Source: Methylorubrum populi (GTDB lineage: Bacteria; Pseudomonadota; Alphaproteobacteria; Rhizobiales; Beijerinckiaceae). From it: a stretch of DNA of 57,158 nt. The translations under genes and the position numbers were made by a program. Below are positions 34,295 through 43,417 of this stretch, in pieces. The stretch is taken from the NCBI GenBank assembly GCA_020741775.1, contig DYYG01000045.1:1-57158 (forward strand). Reading direction: 5' to 3'. Within the stretch, counting starts at the first letter, position 1; each line of letters opens with the position of its first letter. Below the pieces are notes generated by a model that was given only the letters and a program-made list of their open reading frames with translations, made no database searches and was not told where the DNA came from.

Positions 34295-35695
34295 ATGGCA
34301 GTTTCACGGGCAGATCTGACGGAGACGTTCCTGCGCCCGGCCGCGCGGATCCCGGCCTCCGCCGCGCGGGCGACGGAGGGTGCCGCGCGCTTTTCCCTGG
34401 ACAGCTCGGAGAAGCGGCCGGCGGCGACGCGTCCCGTGACCCGCCGGCCGGAATCCGCCCCGGCCGCCCGGACCGAAGCCGGCAAGGTGGCCGACAAGGA
34501 GACTCGCACGAAGACCTCCACGGATACCCGCAACGGGGCCAATAAGCCGGACCCCGATTCCCAGCGGGCCGACAAGCCGGACGGATCCGGATCGGCCGAG
34601 AGCCGGCCCTCCGCTGACCGTGCGGAGAAAGCCGCGCCGACGAGGCCCACCCAGGACGACCCCGCTCAGGCAGGTGCGGCAGGCGCACGCGCCGATTCCG
34701 CATCGGCTCCTGTCTCCGAAGCTGCGGGCGCGGCACAGCCGGCTTCGGCGACGGAGGCTGCGGCCGAAGAGGCCGCTGCCGCCTCTGGTGCGGAAGCCGG
34801 GGACGAAACCGACGAGACGGATGAGGCCGACGGGGCATCGGATGACGTCGCTGCGGTGGCCGACCCGTCCGCCCTCCTCGCTCCTCCCACCCCCTCTTCG
34901 CCGCCCTCCGCGCCTGCTTCCGCTTCCTCCGCTGGGAGCGCGGTTCGCGCTGGAGAGGGTGGCGGGATCGAGGGAAGCAAGGCCGGAGGCGGGGCCGTTG
35001 GGTCGGAGACCGGGCCGGATGGAGGCGTGAAGGCCGCCGCCGATGGCGCGGCCCCCACTCCACGGCCGAAGGAGGCCGGCCCCGAGGCGGCTCCGTCCGG
35101 CGAAGGACTGGAAGCGCAGGAGGCGAAAACGGACGGGGCCCAGGGGGTGGCGCAGGCGCTCGCACCCGCCGGGCCGGCGCCCTCCCCCGCCCTCTCCCCG
35201 GCGGGCGGAACGGCGGCGGCGGTCGGCGCGGCGGCGACCCCGCAGCCTCCCGCGACGCCCCCGCTTCCCCTGAGCGCCGTGCCGATGACGATCGGACTGC
35301 GCTCGCTCTCGGGGGTGAACCGCTTCGCGATCCGCCTCGATCCGATCGAACTCGGCCGGATCGACGTGTCGCTCGACCTCGACAAGGAAGGGGGCAAAGC
35401 CCGCGCCCACCTCGTCGTCGACCGCCCGGAAACCCTCGCCTTGCTCCAGCGCGACGCGGGCTCCCTGCAGCAGGCCCTCGCCCAGGCAGGTTTCGATGTC
35501 GGCGCCGAGGCCGGCGGAGGGATCGACCTGTCCCTGCGCGGGGAGACGGGCTCCCAGGGCGGCCGGGAAGGGGATGCCTCCTCCCGCGGCCGCCCCGAGG
35601 GACCGGCGGGAGAACGAACGGAGGCGCCCGCGCCCCTCGAACTCGCGCCCCTGCGCACGCTCCGCGCGGCGGGCAACCTCGACATCAGAATCTAG
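34295..35695 (+). CDS. fliK: Flagellar hook-length control protein FliK
   Basis: 466 residues. The first 320 are low-complexity, rich in Ala, Glu, Pro and Ser, as expected for the extended ruler part. The C-terminal hook domain (about 325-400) is recognisable: 'LSGVNRFAIRLDPIELGRID', then 'RAHLVVDRPETLALLQRDAG' and 'LQQALAQAGFDV'. It measures hook length and switches export specificity. A GGAGG ribosome binding site lies at 34281-34285. The following flgD is in the same direction, fitting a hook-assembly operon. Confidence 0.88.
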   Translation: MAVSRADLTETFLRPAARIPASAARATEGAARFSLDSSEKRPAATRPVTRRPESAPAARTEAGKVADKETRTKTSTDTRNGANKPDPDSQRADKPDGSGSAESRPSADRAEKAAPTRPTQDDPAQAGAAGARADSASAPVSEAAGAAQPASATEAAAEEAAAASGAEAGDETDETDEADGASDDVAAVADPSALLAPPTPSSPPSAPASASSAGSAVRAGEGGGIEGSKAGGGAVGSETGPDGGVKAAADGAAPTPRPKEAGPEAAPSGEGLEAQEAKTDGAQGVAQALAPAGPAPSPALSPAGGTAAAVGAAATPQPPATPPLPLSAVPMTIGLRSLSGVNRFAIRLDPIELGRIDVSLDLDKEGGKARAHLVVDRPETLALLQRDAGSLQQALAQAGFDVGAEAGGGIDLSLRGETGSQGGREGDASSRGRPEGPAGERTEAPAPLELAPLRTLRAAGNLDIRI

Positions 35696-35804
35696 GGTGC
35701 CGTTCGCGATCCGGTGATCCCGGACGCCGCGCCCCGCCTCTCACTCTCACACAGCGTCTTCACGCGAGCCGGCACACCCGCTCGGAAGGCTTCAGGATCG
35801 GGCC

Positions 35805-36476
35805 ATGACCTCAGGCATCGCGAGCAGCACCAGCATCACCAGCACCGGCACGGGTTCGACCACCGATACGAAGTCGATCGCCGGTAACTTCACCCAGTTC
35901 CTGACGCTGCTCACCACGCAGCTCAAGAACCAGAACCCCCTCGATCCCCTCGACACCAACCAGTTCACCCAACAGCTCGTCCAATTCGCCGGCGTGGAGC
36001 AGCAGCTCAAGACGAATGCCTCGCTCGACACGATCCTGACCAATTCCAAGGCCTCGGCGGCCTCCTCCGCCTCCGGTCTGATCGGACGGACGGTCGTGGC
36101 CGACGGTGTCACCACCGATCTCACGGATGGCAAGGCGAGCTGGACCTTGACCCCTGAACGGGCGGCGGCCAAGGCGATCATCACCATCAAGGGCAAGGAC
36201 GGCACCGTGGTGGCCACCAAGAGCACGACGCTGAAGGCCGGCGCGCAATCCTTCGACTGGGACGGCACCTCGACCTCGGGCCTTTCGGCGGCGGACGGGC
36301 GCTACACCATCACCGTCGATGCCCTCGATGCGACGGGTGCGAAGGTTGCCGTCGATACCAAGGTCTCCGGCACCGTGGACGGCGTCGACCTCAGCGGGTC
36401 TGAACCGACACTGACAATCGGCACGGCGCGCGTGCCGGTGTCGAGCGTCAAAACCCTCATGACATCAGGCTCTTGA
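35805..36476 (+). CDS. flgD: Flagellar hook assembly scaffold FlgD
   Basis: 223 residues. The N-terminal secretion and capping region ends in the diagnostic 'NFTQFLTLLTTQLKNQNPLD' then 'QFTQQLVQFAGVEQQLKTN' (about 28-70). The C-terminal half carries the FlgD tudor/FnIII-like beta domains, including 'SFDWDGTSTSGLSAADGRY'. It caps the growing hook while FlgE polymerises. It starts 109 bases after fliK on the same strand. Confidence 0.93.
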   Translation: MTSGIASSTSITSTGTGSTTDTKSIAGNFTQFLTLLTTQLKNQNPLDPLDTNQFTQQLVQFAGVEQQLKTNASLDTILTNSKASAASSASGLIGRTVVADGVTTDLTDGKASWTLTPERAAAKAIITIKGKDGTVVATKSTTLKAGAQSFDWDGTSTSGLSAADGRYTITVDALDATGAKVAVDTKVSGTVDGVDLSGSEPTLTIGTARVPVSSVKTLMTSGS

Positions 36477-36549
36477 TGCATTGCAGCATCGTATGGCCGG
36501 ATTTGTCCACACCCGCCAACAACTGACGAATCGCATTCGAACGACCAAC

Positions 36550-36564
36550 TTCAAGAACTTTTAA
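36550..36564 (+). promoter_or_regulatory. Possible CtrA site before sciP (one mismatch)
   Basis: TTCA-N7-TTAA in an AT-rich patch 53 bases before sciP; the CtrA consensus is TTAA-N7-TTAA. In Caulobacter sciP expression depends on CtrA. The match is imperfect and could be chance. Confidence 0.3.
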
Positions 36565-36616
36565 GCGGGCGCAAGTAGCTTGCCTCTCGACAGGTCAGTC
36601 GAGTGTAGAGCGTATC

Positions 36617-36892
36617 ATGACCGAAACCCCCCGGCCGCGCGTGAAGTATGTGATCGGCCCCGACGGCAGCCCCCTGACGATCGCCGACCTCCCCCCGGTC
36701 ACCACCCGCCGCTGGGTGATCCGGCGCAAAGCCGAGGTCGTGGCCGCCGTGCGCGGCGGTTTGCTCAGCCTGGAGGAAGCCTGCCAGCGCTATACGCTGA
36801 CCACCGAGGAATTCCTCAGCTGGCAGTATTCCATCGACCAGCACGGTCTCGCCGGCCTGCGCACCACCCGCATCCAGCATTACCGGCACTGA
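36617..36892 (+). CDS. sciP: CtrA inhibitor SciP (DUF1153)
   Basis: 91 residues matching SciP over its whole length: 'PRVKYVIGPDGSPLTIADLP', 'TRRWVIRRKAEVVAAVRGGL' and 'SLEEACQRYTLTTEEFLSWQ', a winged helix-turn-helix-like small protein. In Caulobacter, SciP binds CtrA on DNA and blocks transcription at CtrA promoters in G1. Here it sits directly before the fliF operon, whose promoter carries a CtrA-like box. A clear terminator follows, so it is a separate transcription unit. Confidence 0.93.
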   Translation: MTETPRPRVKYVIGPDGSPLTIADLPPVTTRRWVIRRKAEVVAAVRGGLLSLEEACQRYTLTTEEFLSWQYSIDQHGLAGLRTTRIQHYRH

Positions 36893-36948
36893 CGTCACGT
36901 CGGTCCAAACCCCATCCGTTGCGCGCGGTTTCCCGCGCGACGCTTGAG

Positions 36949-36979
36949 GAGCCGCTTCCGGAGCACGGGAGCGGCTTTT
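36949..36979 (+). terminator. Intrinsic terminator after sciP
   Basis: AGCCGCT (36950-36956) pairs with AGCGGCT (36970-36976), with an inner CCG/CGG pairing, followed by TTTT. A second GC hairpin (CGCGCGG-TTTC-CCGCGCG) lies about 15 bases upstream. Confidence 0.75.
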
Positions 36980-37042
36980 GTCGTTTCCGGGACCCGGCCG
37001 CGCCGCCGGGGAGGCCGCTGGGTCAGTGATGATCTCTCGGCG

Positions 37043-37057
37043 TTAACGACTCGCTAA
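37043..37057 (+). promoter_or_regulatory. Candidate CtrA box in the fliF promoter
   Basis: TTAA-N7-CTAA followed by C, one base from the full consensus TTAA-N7-TTAAC. It lies 78 bases before fliF. CtrA controls the fliF operon in Caulobacter, and SciP, encoded next door, modulates CtrA. Confidence 0.6.
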
Positions 37058-37134
37058 CCACGGACCGGGCAATTCTTGCCGGGCGGACGCGCCTTCCTCG
37101 CGGGCCGCACTCGCTGTCTTGGGCGTGCTCGGTC

Positions 37135-38760
37135 GTGAAACCCATCCTCGAACTGGTGACGAAGCTCGGCCCCGCGCGCATCGCCGCGATGGCGGCCGTG
37201 ACGCTGACGCTCATCGGCTTCTTCGCCTTCGTGATCCTGCGGGTCTCGCGCCCGGATATGGGCGTGCTGTTCTCCGACCTGTCGGTGCAGGATTCGTCCG
37301 CCGTGATCCGCGAACTCGACGCCCGCGGCATTGCTTACGAGACCAAGGGCGATATGGGGCAGACCGTGCTCGCCCCCCGCGCCGACCTCGCCAAGCTGCG
37401 GATGGACCTGGCCGGCAAGGGCCTGCCGGCCCAGGGCGGCGTCGGCTACGAGATCTTCGACAAGGGCGATGCCTTCTCCTCGACCAGCTTCGTCCAGAAC
37501 GTCAATCACCTGCGGGCGATGGAGGGTGAGCTCGCCCGCTCGATCCGCGCCATCGGCCGTGTCCAGGCCGCCCGCGTCCACCTCGTCATCCCCGAGCGCC
37601 GCCTGTTCGAGCGCGACCGCGAGGCCCCGTCGGCGGCCATCGTCGTCAAGCTGATGGGCGATCTCGATGCGAGCCAGGTGCGGGCGATCCGCCATCTCGC
37701 GGCCTCCGCCGTCGAGGGATTGAAGCCGGAGCGCATCTCGATCGTCGACGAGCGGGGCCGGCTGCTCGCTGACGGCGCCCGCGGCGCCGAGGCCGAGGGG
37801 GCGGGGGCCTTGGAGGAGCGGCAGGCCGGCATCGAGCGGCGCCTGCGCTCCCAGATCGAGGAGATCGTGGCCGGCATCGTCGGCCAGGGCCGCGCCCGGG
37901 TGCAGGTGGCCGCCGAACTCGACCTCAACCGGGTCGAGAGCCGCTCGGAGAGCTTCGACCCCGAGAGCCGGGTGGTCCGCTCGACCCAGACCCGCTCGGA
38001 AAACTCCCTCACCGGCGGCGCCGAGGGGCAGGTCAGCGTCGGCAACGAACTGCCCGGCGCCAACCAGAACCAAGCCCAGCCGCAGCAGAAGGATTCCTCG
38101 CAGAAGAACGAGGAGACCACCAATTACGAGATCTCCCGCGTCACCAAGGTCGAGACCCTGGAGGGCGGGCGCCTGAAACGTCTCTCGGTGGCGGTGCTGG
38201 TCGACGGGGTCTACGCCCCGGGGGCGGATGGCAAGCCGGCCTATCAGCCGCGCCCCGACGCCGAGATCGCGCGCATCGCCGCCCTGGTCCGGACCGCGAT
38301 CGGCTACGACAAGGCCCGCGGCGATCAGGTCGAGGTGGTCAACCTGCGCTTCGCGGAAACTCCCACCGCGCCCGAATTCGGCGAGCCGGGGCTGATCCAG
38401 TCGCTCCTGAGCCCGACCAAGGAGGACGTGATGCGCCTCGTGGAGCTCGCGGTGCTCAGCCTGCTCACGGTGATCGTGCTGATGGCGGTGGTGCGCCCGC
38501 TCCTGCGGCGGGTGCTGGCATCCGATATCCCCGCGGCGGCGCTGGCCGCACCGGCGGGCGCCCTCGCTCTGGCCGGAGTACCGGGAGGCGCGGGGCCGGT
38601 CGAGGTAGTGGTGCGCGAGAACGCCACCAAAAAGTTCCTCGATTCGGCCAAGCTCAACGGCGAGATCCAGGCCGAGACGGTGGAGCGGGTTGTCGACATG
38701 GTGCGGGCGAGCCCGACCGAGACCGTCGAGGTGCTGCGCAATTGGATCCATGACACCTGA
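37135..38760 (+). CDS. fliF: Flagellar MS-ring protein FliF
   Basis: 541 residues. The N-terminal helix is at about 19-37 (MAAVTLTLIGFFAFVILRV). Ring-building domains follow with 'MGVLFSDLSVQDSSAVIREL', 'GVGYEIFDKGDAFSSTSFVQ', 'RVQAARVHLVIPERRLFERD' and 'SAAIVVKL'. A polar loop region covers about 280-330, and a second membrane helix is near 438-460 (LAVLSLLTVIVLMAVVRPLL). The last 40 residues are the FliG-binding tail ('VVDMVRASPTETVEVLRNWI'). GTG start. First gene of the fliF-fliG-fliH-fliN-flbD block. Confidence 0.96.
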   Translation: MKPILELVTKLGPARIAAMAAVTLTLIGFFAFVILRVSRPDMGVLFSDLSVQDSSAVIRELDARGIAYETKGDMGQTVLAPRADLAKLRMDLAGKGLPAQGGVGYEIFDKGDAFSSTSFVQNVNHLRAMEGELARSIRAIGRVQAARVHLVIPERRLFERDREAPSAAIVVKLMGDLDASQVRAIRHLAASAVEGLKPERISIVDERGRLLADGARGAEAEGAGALEERQAGIERRLRSQIEEIVAGIVGQGRARVQVAAELDLNRVESRSESFDPESRVVRSTQTRSENSLTGGAEGQVSVGNELPGANQNQAQPQQKDSSQKNEETTNYEISRVTKVETLEGGRLKRLSVAVLVDGVYAPGADGKPAYQPRPDAEIARIAALVRTAIGYDKARGDQVEVVNLRFAETPTAPEFGEPGLIQSLLSPTKEDVMRLVELAVLSLLTVIVLMAVVRPLLRRVLASDIPAAALAAPAGALALAGVPGGAGPVEVVVRENATKKFLDSAKLNGEIQAETVERVVDMVRASPTETVEVLRNWIHDT

Positions 38761-38898
38761 GGCGTCCACACCGGACCGGCGCGATCCGGGCGGTCTCGGG
38801 AGCGGTGAGCCTCCGGGGCGAAGGGGACGGCTCCATCCCGGCCGAGCCGGCCGGGGGCCGGGCGGGATGAAGCGGGGCGACAAGAGAGGGGGCGATTC

Positions 38899-39954
38899 GT
38901 GACCGCGGGCATCAACTTCAACGCGGCCGTCGAGAGCATCGACGCCTCGGCGGCCTTCGCGCAGATGCCCGGTCCGCAGCGGGCCGCAGCTCTTCTTCTG
39001 CTGCTCGGCGAGGAGGAGGGCGCGCCGATCTGGCAGCGCCTCGACGAGGACGAGGTGAAGATCGTCAGCCACGCGATGGTGCAGCTCGGCTCCCTGGAGG
39101 CGGCCACCGTCGAGCGGCTGATCGTCGATTTCGTCTCGCGCCTGTCCTCGGGCGGCGGCATGACCTCGAACTTCGAGCGCACCGAGGCGCTCCTTCTCAA
39201 GATCTTCCCGCCCGAGCAGGTTTCCTCGATCATGGCGGAGATCAAGGGTGCCTCCGGCAAGCGCGTCTGGGCCAGCCTGACCCAGATCGACCCCGAGATC
39301 CTCGCGAACTTCCTGCGCAACGAGTACCCGCAGACCGTGGCGGTGGTGCTCTCCAAGGTGCGCGCCGACTATGCCGCCAAAGTGCTCACCATCCTGCCGG
39401 AGGAGCTCGCCATCGACGTGCTCAACCGGATGCTGCGCATGGAGACGGTGCAGAAGGAGGCCCTGCGCCACATCGAGGAGACCCTGCGCACCGAATTCGT
39501 CTCGACCATCGCCCAGACCACGCGCCGCGACGCGCACGAACTGATGGCCGACGTGTTCAATGCCTTCGACCGGCAGACCGAGACCCGGTTTCTCGCGGCG
39601 ATCGACCAGGCCAATCGCGGCTCGGCCAAGAAGATCCGCCAGCTGATGTTCACCTTCGAGGATCTGCTCAAGCTCGATCCGGGCTCGGTCCAGACCCTGA
39701 TGCGCCGGGTCGACAACGACACCCTGTGCCGGGCGCTCAAGGGGGCGGACGAGCGGGTGCGGGCCTTCTTCATGAAGCAGATGTCGACCCGCGCGGCCAA
39801 GAACCTCACCGACGAGATGGGCACGATGGGCCCGATCCGCCTCAAGGAGGTCGATGAGGCCCAGGCCAAGATGACGGAACTCGCCAAGGAGCTGGCCGAG
39901 AAGGGCGAGATCATGATCGCCAAGAACGGCGGTGAGGAGGAGCTGGTCTATTGA
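38899..39954 (+). CDS. fliG: Flagellar motor switch protein FliG
   Basis: 351 residues. N-terminal 'MPGPQRAAALLLLLGEEEGA' binds FliF. The middle domain has 'EYPQTVAVVLSKVRADYAAK', the EHPQ-type motif that contacts FliM. The C-terminal torque domain (about 250-345) includes 'MFTFEDLLKLDPGSVQTLMR' and 'GADERVRAFFMKQMS' with the charged residues that interact with the stator. GTG start 138 bases after fliF. It overlaps fliH by four bases. Confidence 0.96.
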   Translation: MTAGINFNAAVESIDASAAFAQMPGPQRAAALLLLLGEEEGAPIWQRLDEDEVKIVSHAMVQLGSLEAATVERLIVDFVSRLSSGGGMTSNFERTEALLLKIFPPEQVSSIMAEIKGASGKRVWASLTQIDPEILANFLRNEYPQTVAVVLSKVRADYAAKVLTILPEELAIDVLNRMLRMETVQKEALRHIEETLRTEFVSTIAQTTRRDAHELMADVFNAFDRQTETRFLAAIDQANRGSAKKIRQLMFTFEDLLKLDPGSVQTLMRRVDNDTLCRALKGADERVRAFFMKQMSTRAAKNLTDEMGTMGPIRLKEVDEAQAKMTELAKELAEKGEIMIAKNGGEEELVY

Positions 39955-40601
39955 GCGCGAAAGCCTCCCGCCCCTTCCTGTTCGATACCGATTTCGGCCG
40001 CCCGCGCGGGCCTTCTCCCGTCGATGCGGAGGCGGCCCGGGCCGAGGTGGCCCGGATCGAGGCCGAGAAGGCCGCCCTGCAGGCCGAAGCCTATGCCCGC
40101 GGCCTCCAGGCGGGCCGGTCCGAGGCCGCCGCGCAGGGGCAGGCCCGCCTCGCGGACGCCCTCACCCGGGTCGGACTCGCGGCGGCGGGGCTGCTCAGCC
40201 AATCCGATGCCCAGGCCGCGGAGCACGAGGCCCAGGCTCTCGCCTTCGCCCAGGCCCTTGCCCGCCGGATCGCCGGCGAGGCCCTCGACGCGCGCCCGCT
40301 GGCGGCGGTGGAGGAGACGGCCCGCTCGGCGCTCCGGCATCTGCGCGGGGTGCCCCATCTCGTCCTGCGGGTGAGCCAGGATCTCGTCGACGAGGCCGAG
40401 GCCCTGATGCAGCGCCTGTCCCGCGAGCACGGCTTCGAGGGTCGCCTCGTCGTGCTCGGCGAGCCGGACATGGCGTTGGGCGATGCCCGCCTCGAATGGG
40501 CCGATGGCGGCGTCGTGCGTGACCGTGCCCGGATCGAGGCGGCGGTCGAGTCGGCCCTGATGCCCTGCACCCTGCCCTTCACCGGAACTGCCGAGGCCTG
40601 A
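39951..40601 (+). CDS. fliH: Flagellar assembly protein FliH (FlbE-like)
   Basis: 216 residues. An N-terminal disordered piece ('SRPFLFDTDFGRPRG') is followed by an Ala/Glu-rich helix with GxxxG-like spacing (about 25-110), then a FliH/V-ATPase-E-like domain ('EETARSALRHLRGVPHLVLR', 'LRVSQDLVDEAEALMQRLSR'). It regulates the export ATPase FliI and connects it to FliN. TTG start overlapping the fliG stop. In Caulobacter the gene in this position is flbE. The N-terminal motif supports this assignment. Confidence 0.85.
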   Translation: MSAKASRPFLFDTDFGRPRGPSPVDAEAARAEVARIEAEKAALQAEAYARGLQAGRSEAAAQGQARLADALTRVGLAAAGLLSQSDAQAAEHEAQALAFAQALARRIAGEALDARPLAAVEETARSALRHLRGVPHLVLRVSQDLVDEAEALMQRLSREHGFEGRLVVLGEPDMALGDARLEWADGGVVRDRARIEAAVESALMPCTLPFTGTAEA

Positions 40602-40606
40602 GCCCG

Positions 40607-40954
40607 ATGTCGACCGACGATTTCAGCCTGCCCCAGCTCAATGAGGGCGATATGCCCTACGATGAGGGCGGCCCCGGCTCCGTGCGCGACGCGCCGACGA
40701 GCCCGAAGAGCGCGGCCGATCTCGAACAGGTCTTCGACGTGCCGGTGGTGGTCTCGGCGGTGCTGGGCTCGTCCCGCATGCCGATCGGCGACCTGCTGCG
40801 GCTCGGCCCCGGCGCCGTGCTCGAACTCGACCGCAAGGTCGGCGAGGCCATCGACGTCTTCGTCAACAACCGCCTCGTCGCCCGCGGCGAGGTCGTGCTG
40901 GTCGAGGAGCGCCTCGGCGTCACCATGACCGAGATCATCAAGAACGATCACTAA
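40607..40954 (+). CDS. fliN: Flagellar motor switch protein FliN
   Basis: 115 residues: an acidic disordered N-terminus (1-40) and a SPOA domain (about 42-112) with 'FDVPVVVSAVLGSSRMPIGD', 'LLRLGPGAVLELDRKVGEAI' and 'VFVNNRLVARGEVVLVEERL'. It forms the lower C-ring and binds FliH. It starts six bases after fliH. The palindromic repeat follows directly after its stop. Confidence 0.95.
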   Translation: MSTDDFSLPQLNEGDMPYDEGGPGSVRDAPTSPKSAADLEQVFDVPVVVSAVLGSSRMPIGDLLRLGPGAVLELDRKVGEAIDVFVNNRLVARGEVVLVEERLGVTMTEIIKNDH

Positions 40955-40955
40955 C

Positions 40956-41001
40956 GCATCGTCCCGAAAGGTGGCCGCCGGCTTTCGGGGCAAGACGATG
41001 C
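40956..41001. repeat. 46-bp dispersed palindromic repeat, copy 2
   Basis: Outer arms GCATCGTC (40956-40963) and GACGATGC (40994-41001). Inner arms CCCGAAAG and CTTTCGGG also pair perfectly, giving a long hairpin. It begins two bases after the fliN stop codon and is followed by a CCTCAGG/TGAGG motif at 41071. Same element as at 1607-1652. Confidence 0.8.
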
Positions 41002-41070
41002 GCCGGGACGCTCTCCGCCGGAACGGAGGCCGGGCCGGTGGTGAGCGTCTCCAGACCATTCCCATCCGGG

Positions 41071-41085
41071 ACCTCAGGGTGAGGC
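41071..41085. repeat. Short palindromic intergenic motif, second copy
   Basis: ACCTCAGGGTGAGGC, one base different from the motif at 27841-27855, again flanked downstream by a GGG-rich stretch. Both copies lie between genes of one operon. Confidence 0.4.
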
Positions 41086-41139
41086 GACGGGTGGGAGGAT
41101 TTTCGATCCGACGGACCACGTTTTCGGAGAAACCACGCC

Positions 41140-42507
<1,368 letters not shown>

Positions 42508-42514
42508 GGGCCTC

Positions 42515-43030
42515 TCACACAACGTCCGTCGCCGGCAGCGTCGCCGCGCCGCGCAACCCTGCGAGCCTCCTCTCGCTCCACGGCCCCAGCCATCCGGCGG
42601 TTCGGAACGAGACGGCAGCGACGAACAGGCCGGCGATGCAATCGCTCGCGTAATGGGCGCCGTGGGTCACGGCCGAGAGGGTCATCACGCCATTCAGCAG
42701 GAGGGTGACCCAGCGCAACGTCCCCAGCGGCCAGAGGGCGGCCGTCACGAGGTAGGCGACCGCGCAATGAAGCGATGGGAAGGAGATCACAGGCCCGACC
42801 TCTTCCAGGGGCACGGCGCGTAAGCTGCCGTCCCGCAGCGCGTTTGTCACGCCCTGCGGAATGCTCCCCGGATCGCCCCTGTACCAAGCCCCCTTGTCTG
42901 ATGGGTTCGAGGTCTCTCGCTTCACCGCGAGGTTCGAGCCGTGGCACTTGAGGGCGCCAGGGTGTCCGGAGAGGTCGCGCCGTGGGATTGCTTCGCCGAC
43001 GCCCACGCCGATGGAGGGCGGCGGCTTCAC
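42515..43030 (-). pseudogene. Truncated PAP2-family membrane phosphatase remnant
   Basis: The C-terminal 110 residues have PAP2/Aur1-like content: 'ALRDGSLRAVPLEEVGPVIS', the active-site motif FPSLHCAVAYL, and 'VTHGAHYASDCIAGLFVAA' with the catalytic His and Asp. Two or three membrane helices are present. The expected N-terminal 150 or more residues, with four helices, are absent: upstream codons are polar and unrelated, and only about 80 bases remain before the next gene. It looks like a 5'-truncated gene. A short functional protein is unlikely but not excluded. Confidence 0.55.
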
Positions 43031-43110
43031 GGGTGGTCAACCGCGAACCGTGTGGCGTGGCCGGATCGAGTCCCTGTGCCCGCCTACGCAGCGTGGGACG
43101 GGCCTGCCCC

Positions 43111-43395
43111 TCACCGCTTCTTGGCGAACTGGGCCTCGTACTCGGCGTTCTGGGCCGCCCGCGCCTGCTCGATCTTGCGCAGGGTGAGGAAGCGGACGAT
43201 GTCGAACTCGACATCGCGGATCGTCTCCTCGATCAGGTGGCGCTGCAGCAGGATGCGCGGATCGTTGGCGGTGAGGTTCTCCCGATCCTGCAGCCGCTGC
43301 ACGGCCTGCCGGACCACGGTGTAGACCTGTTCGCGCTCGTCCCGGCTCATCGCCGGGGTGACGGCGCGGGCGATGAGATCTGTGAAATCCGCCAT
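43111..43395 (-). CDS. Small helical protein downstream of the KpsE-like gene
   Basis: 94 residues, charged and helical throughout: 'FTDLIARAVTPAMSRDEREQ', 'LQRHLIEETIRDVEFDIVRF' and a Lys/Arg tail. No membrane segment or known domain. It starts 22 bases after the KpsE/Wzz-like gene on the same strand, so the two are probably co-transcribed. Family not recognised. Confidence 0.65.
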   Translation of the reverse strand: MADFTDLIARAVTPAMSRDEREQVYTVVRQAVQRLQDRENLTANDPRILLQRHLIEETIRDVEFDIVRFLTLRKIEQARAAQNAEYEAQFAKKR

Positions 43396-43417
43396 GGATC
43401 GGGTCTGGTTCGGTCGC

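Noticed and set aside
37054..39537. 827-residue open frame antisense to fliF and fliG
   Set aside because: Shadow frame caused by strong third-position GC bias.
42890..43080. tRNA-like fragments containing GGTTCGAG and GGATCGAGTCC
   Set aside because: No acceptor stem, anticodon arm or consistent cloverleaf could be folded around them.
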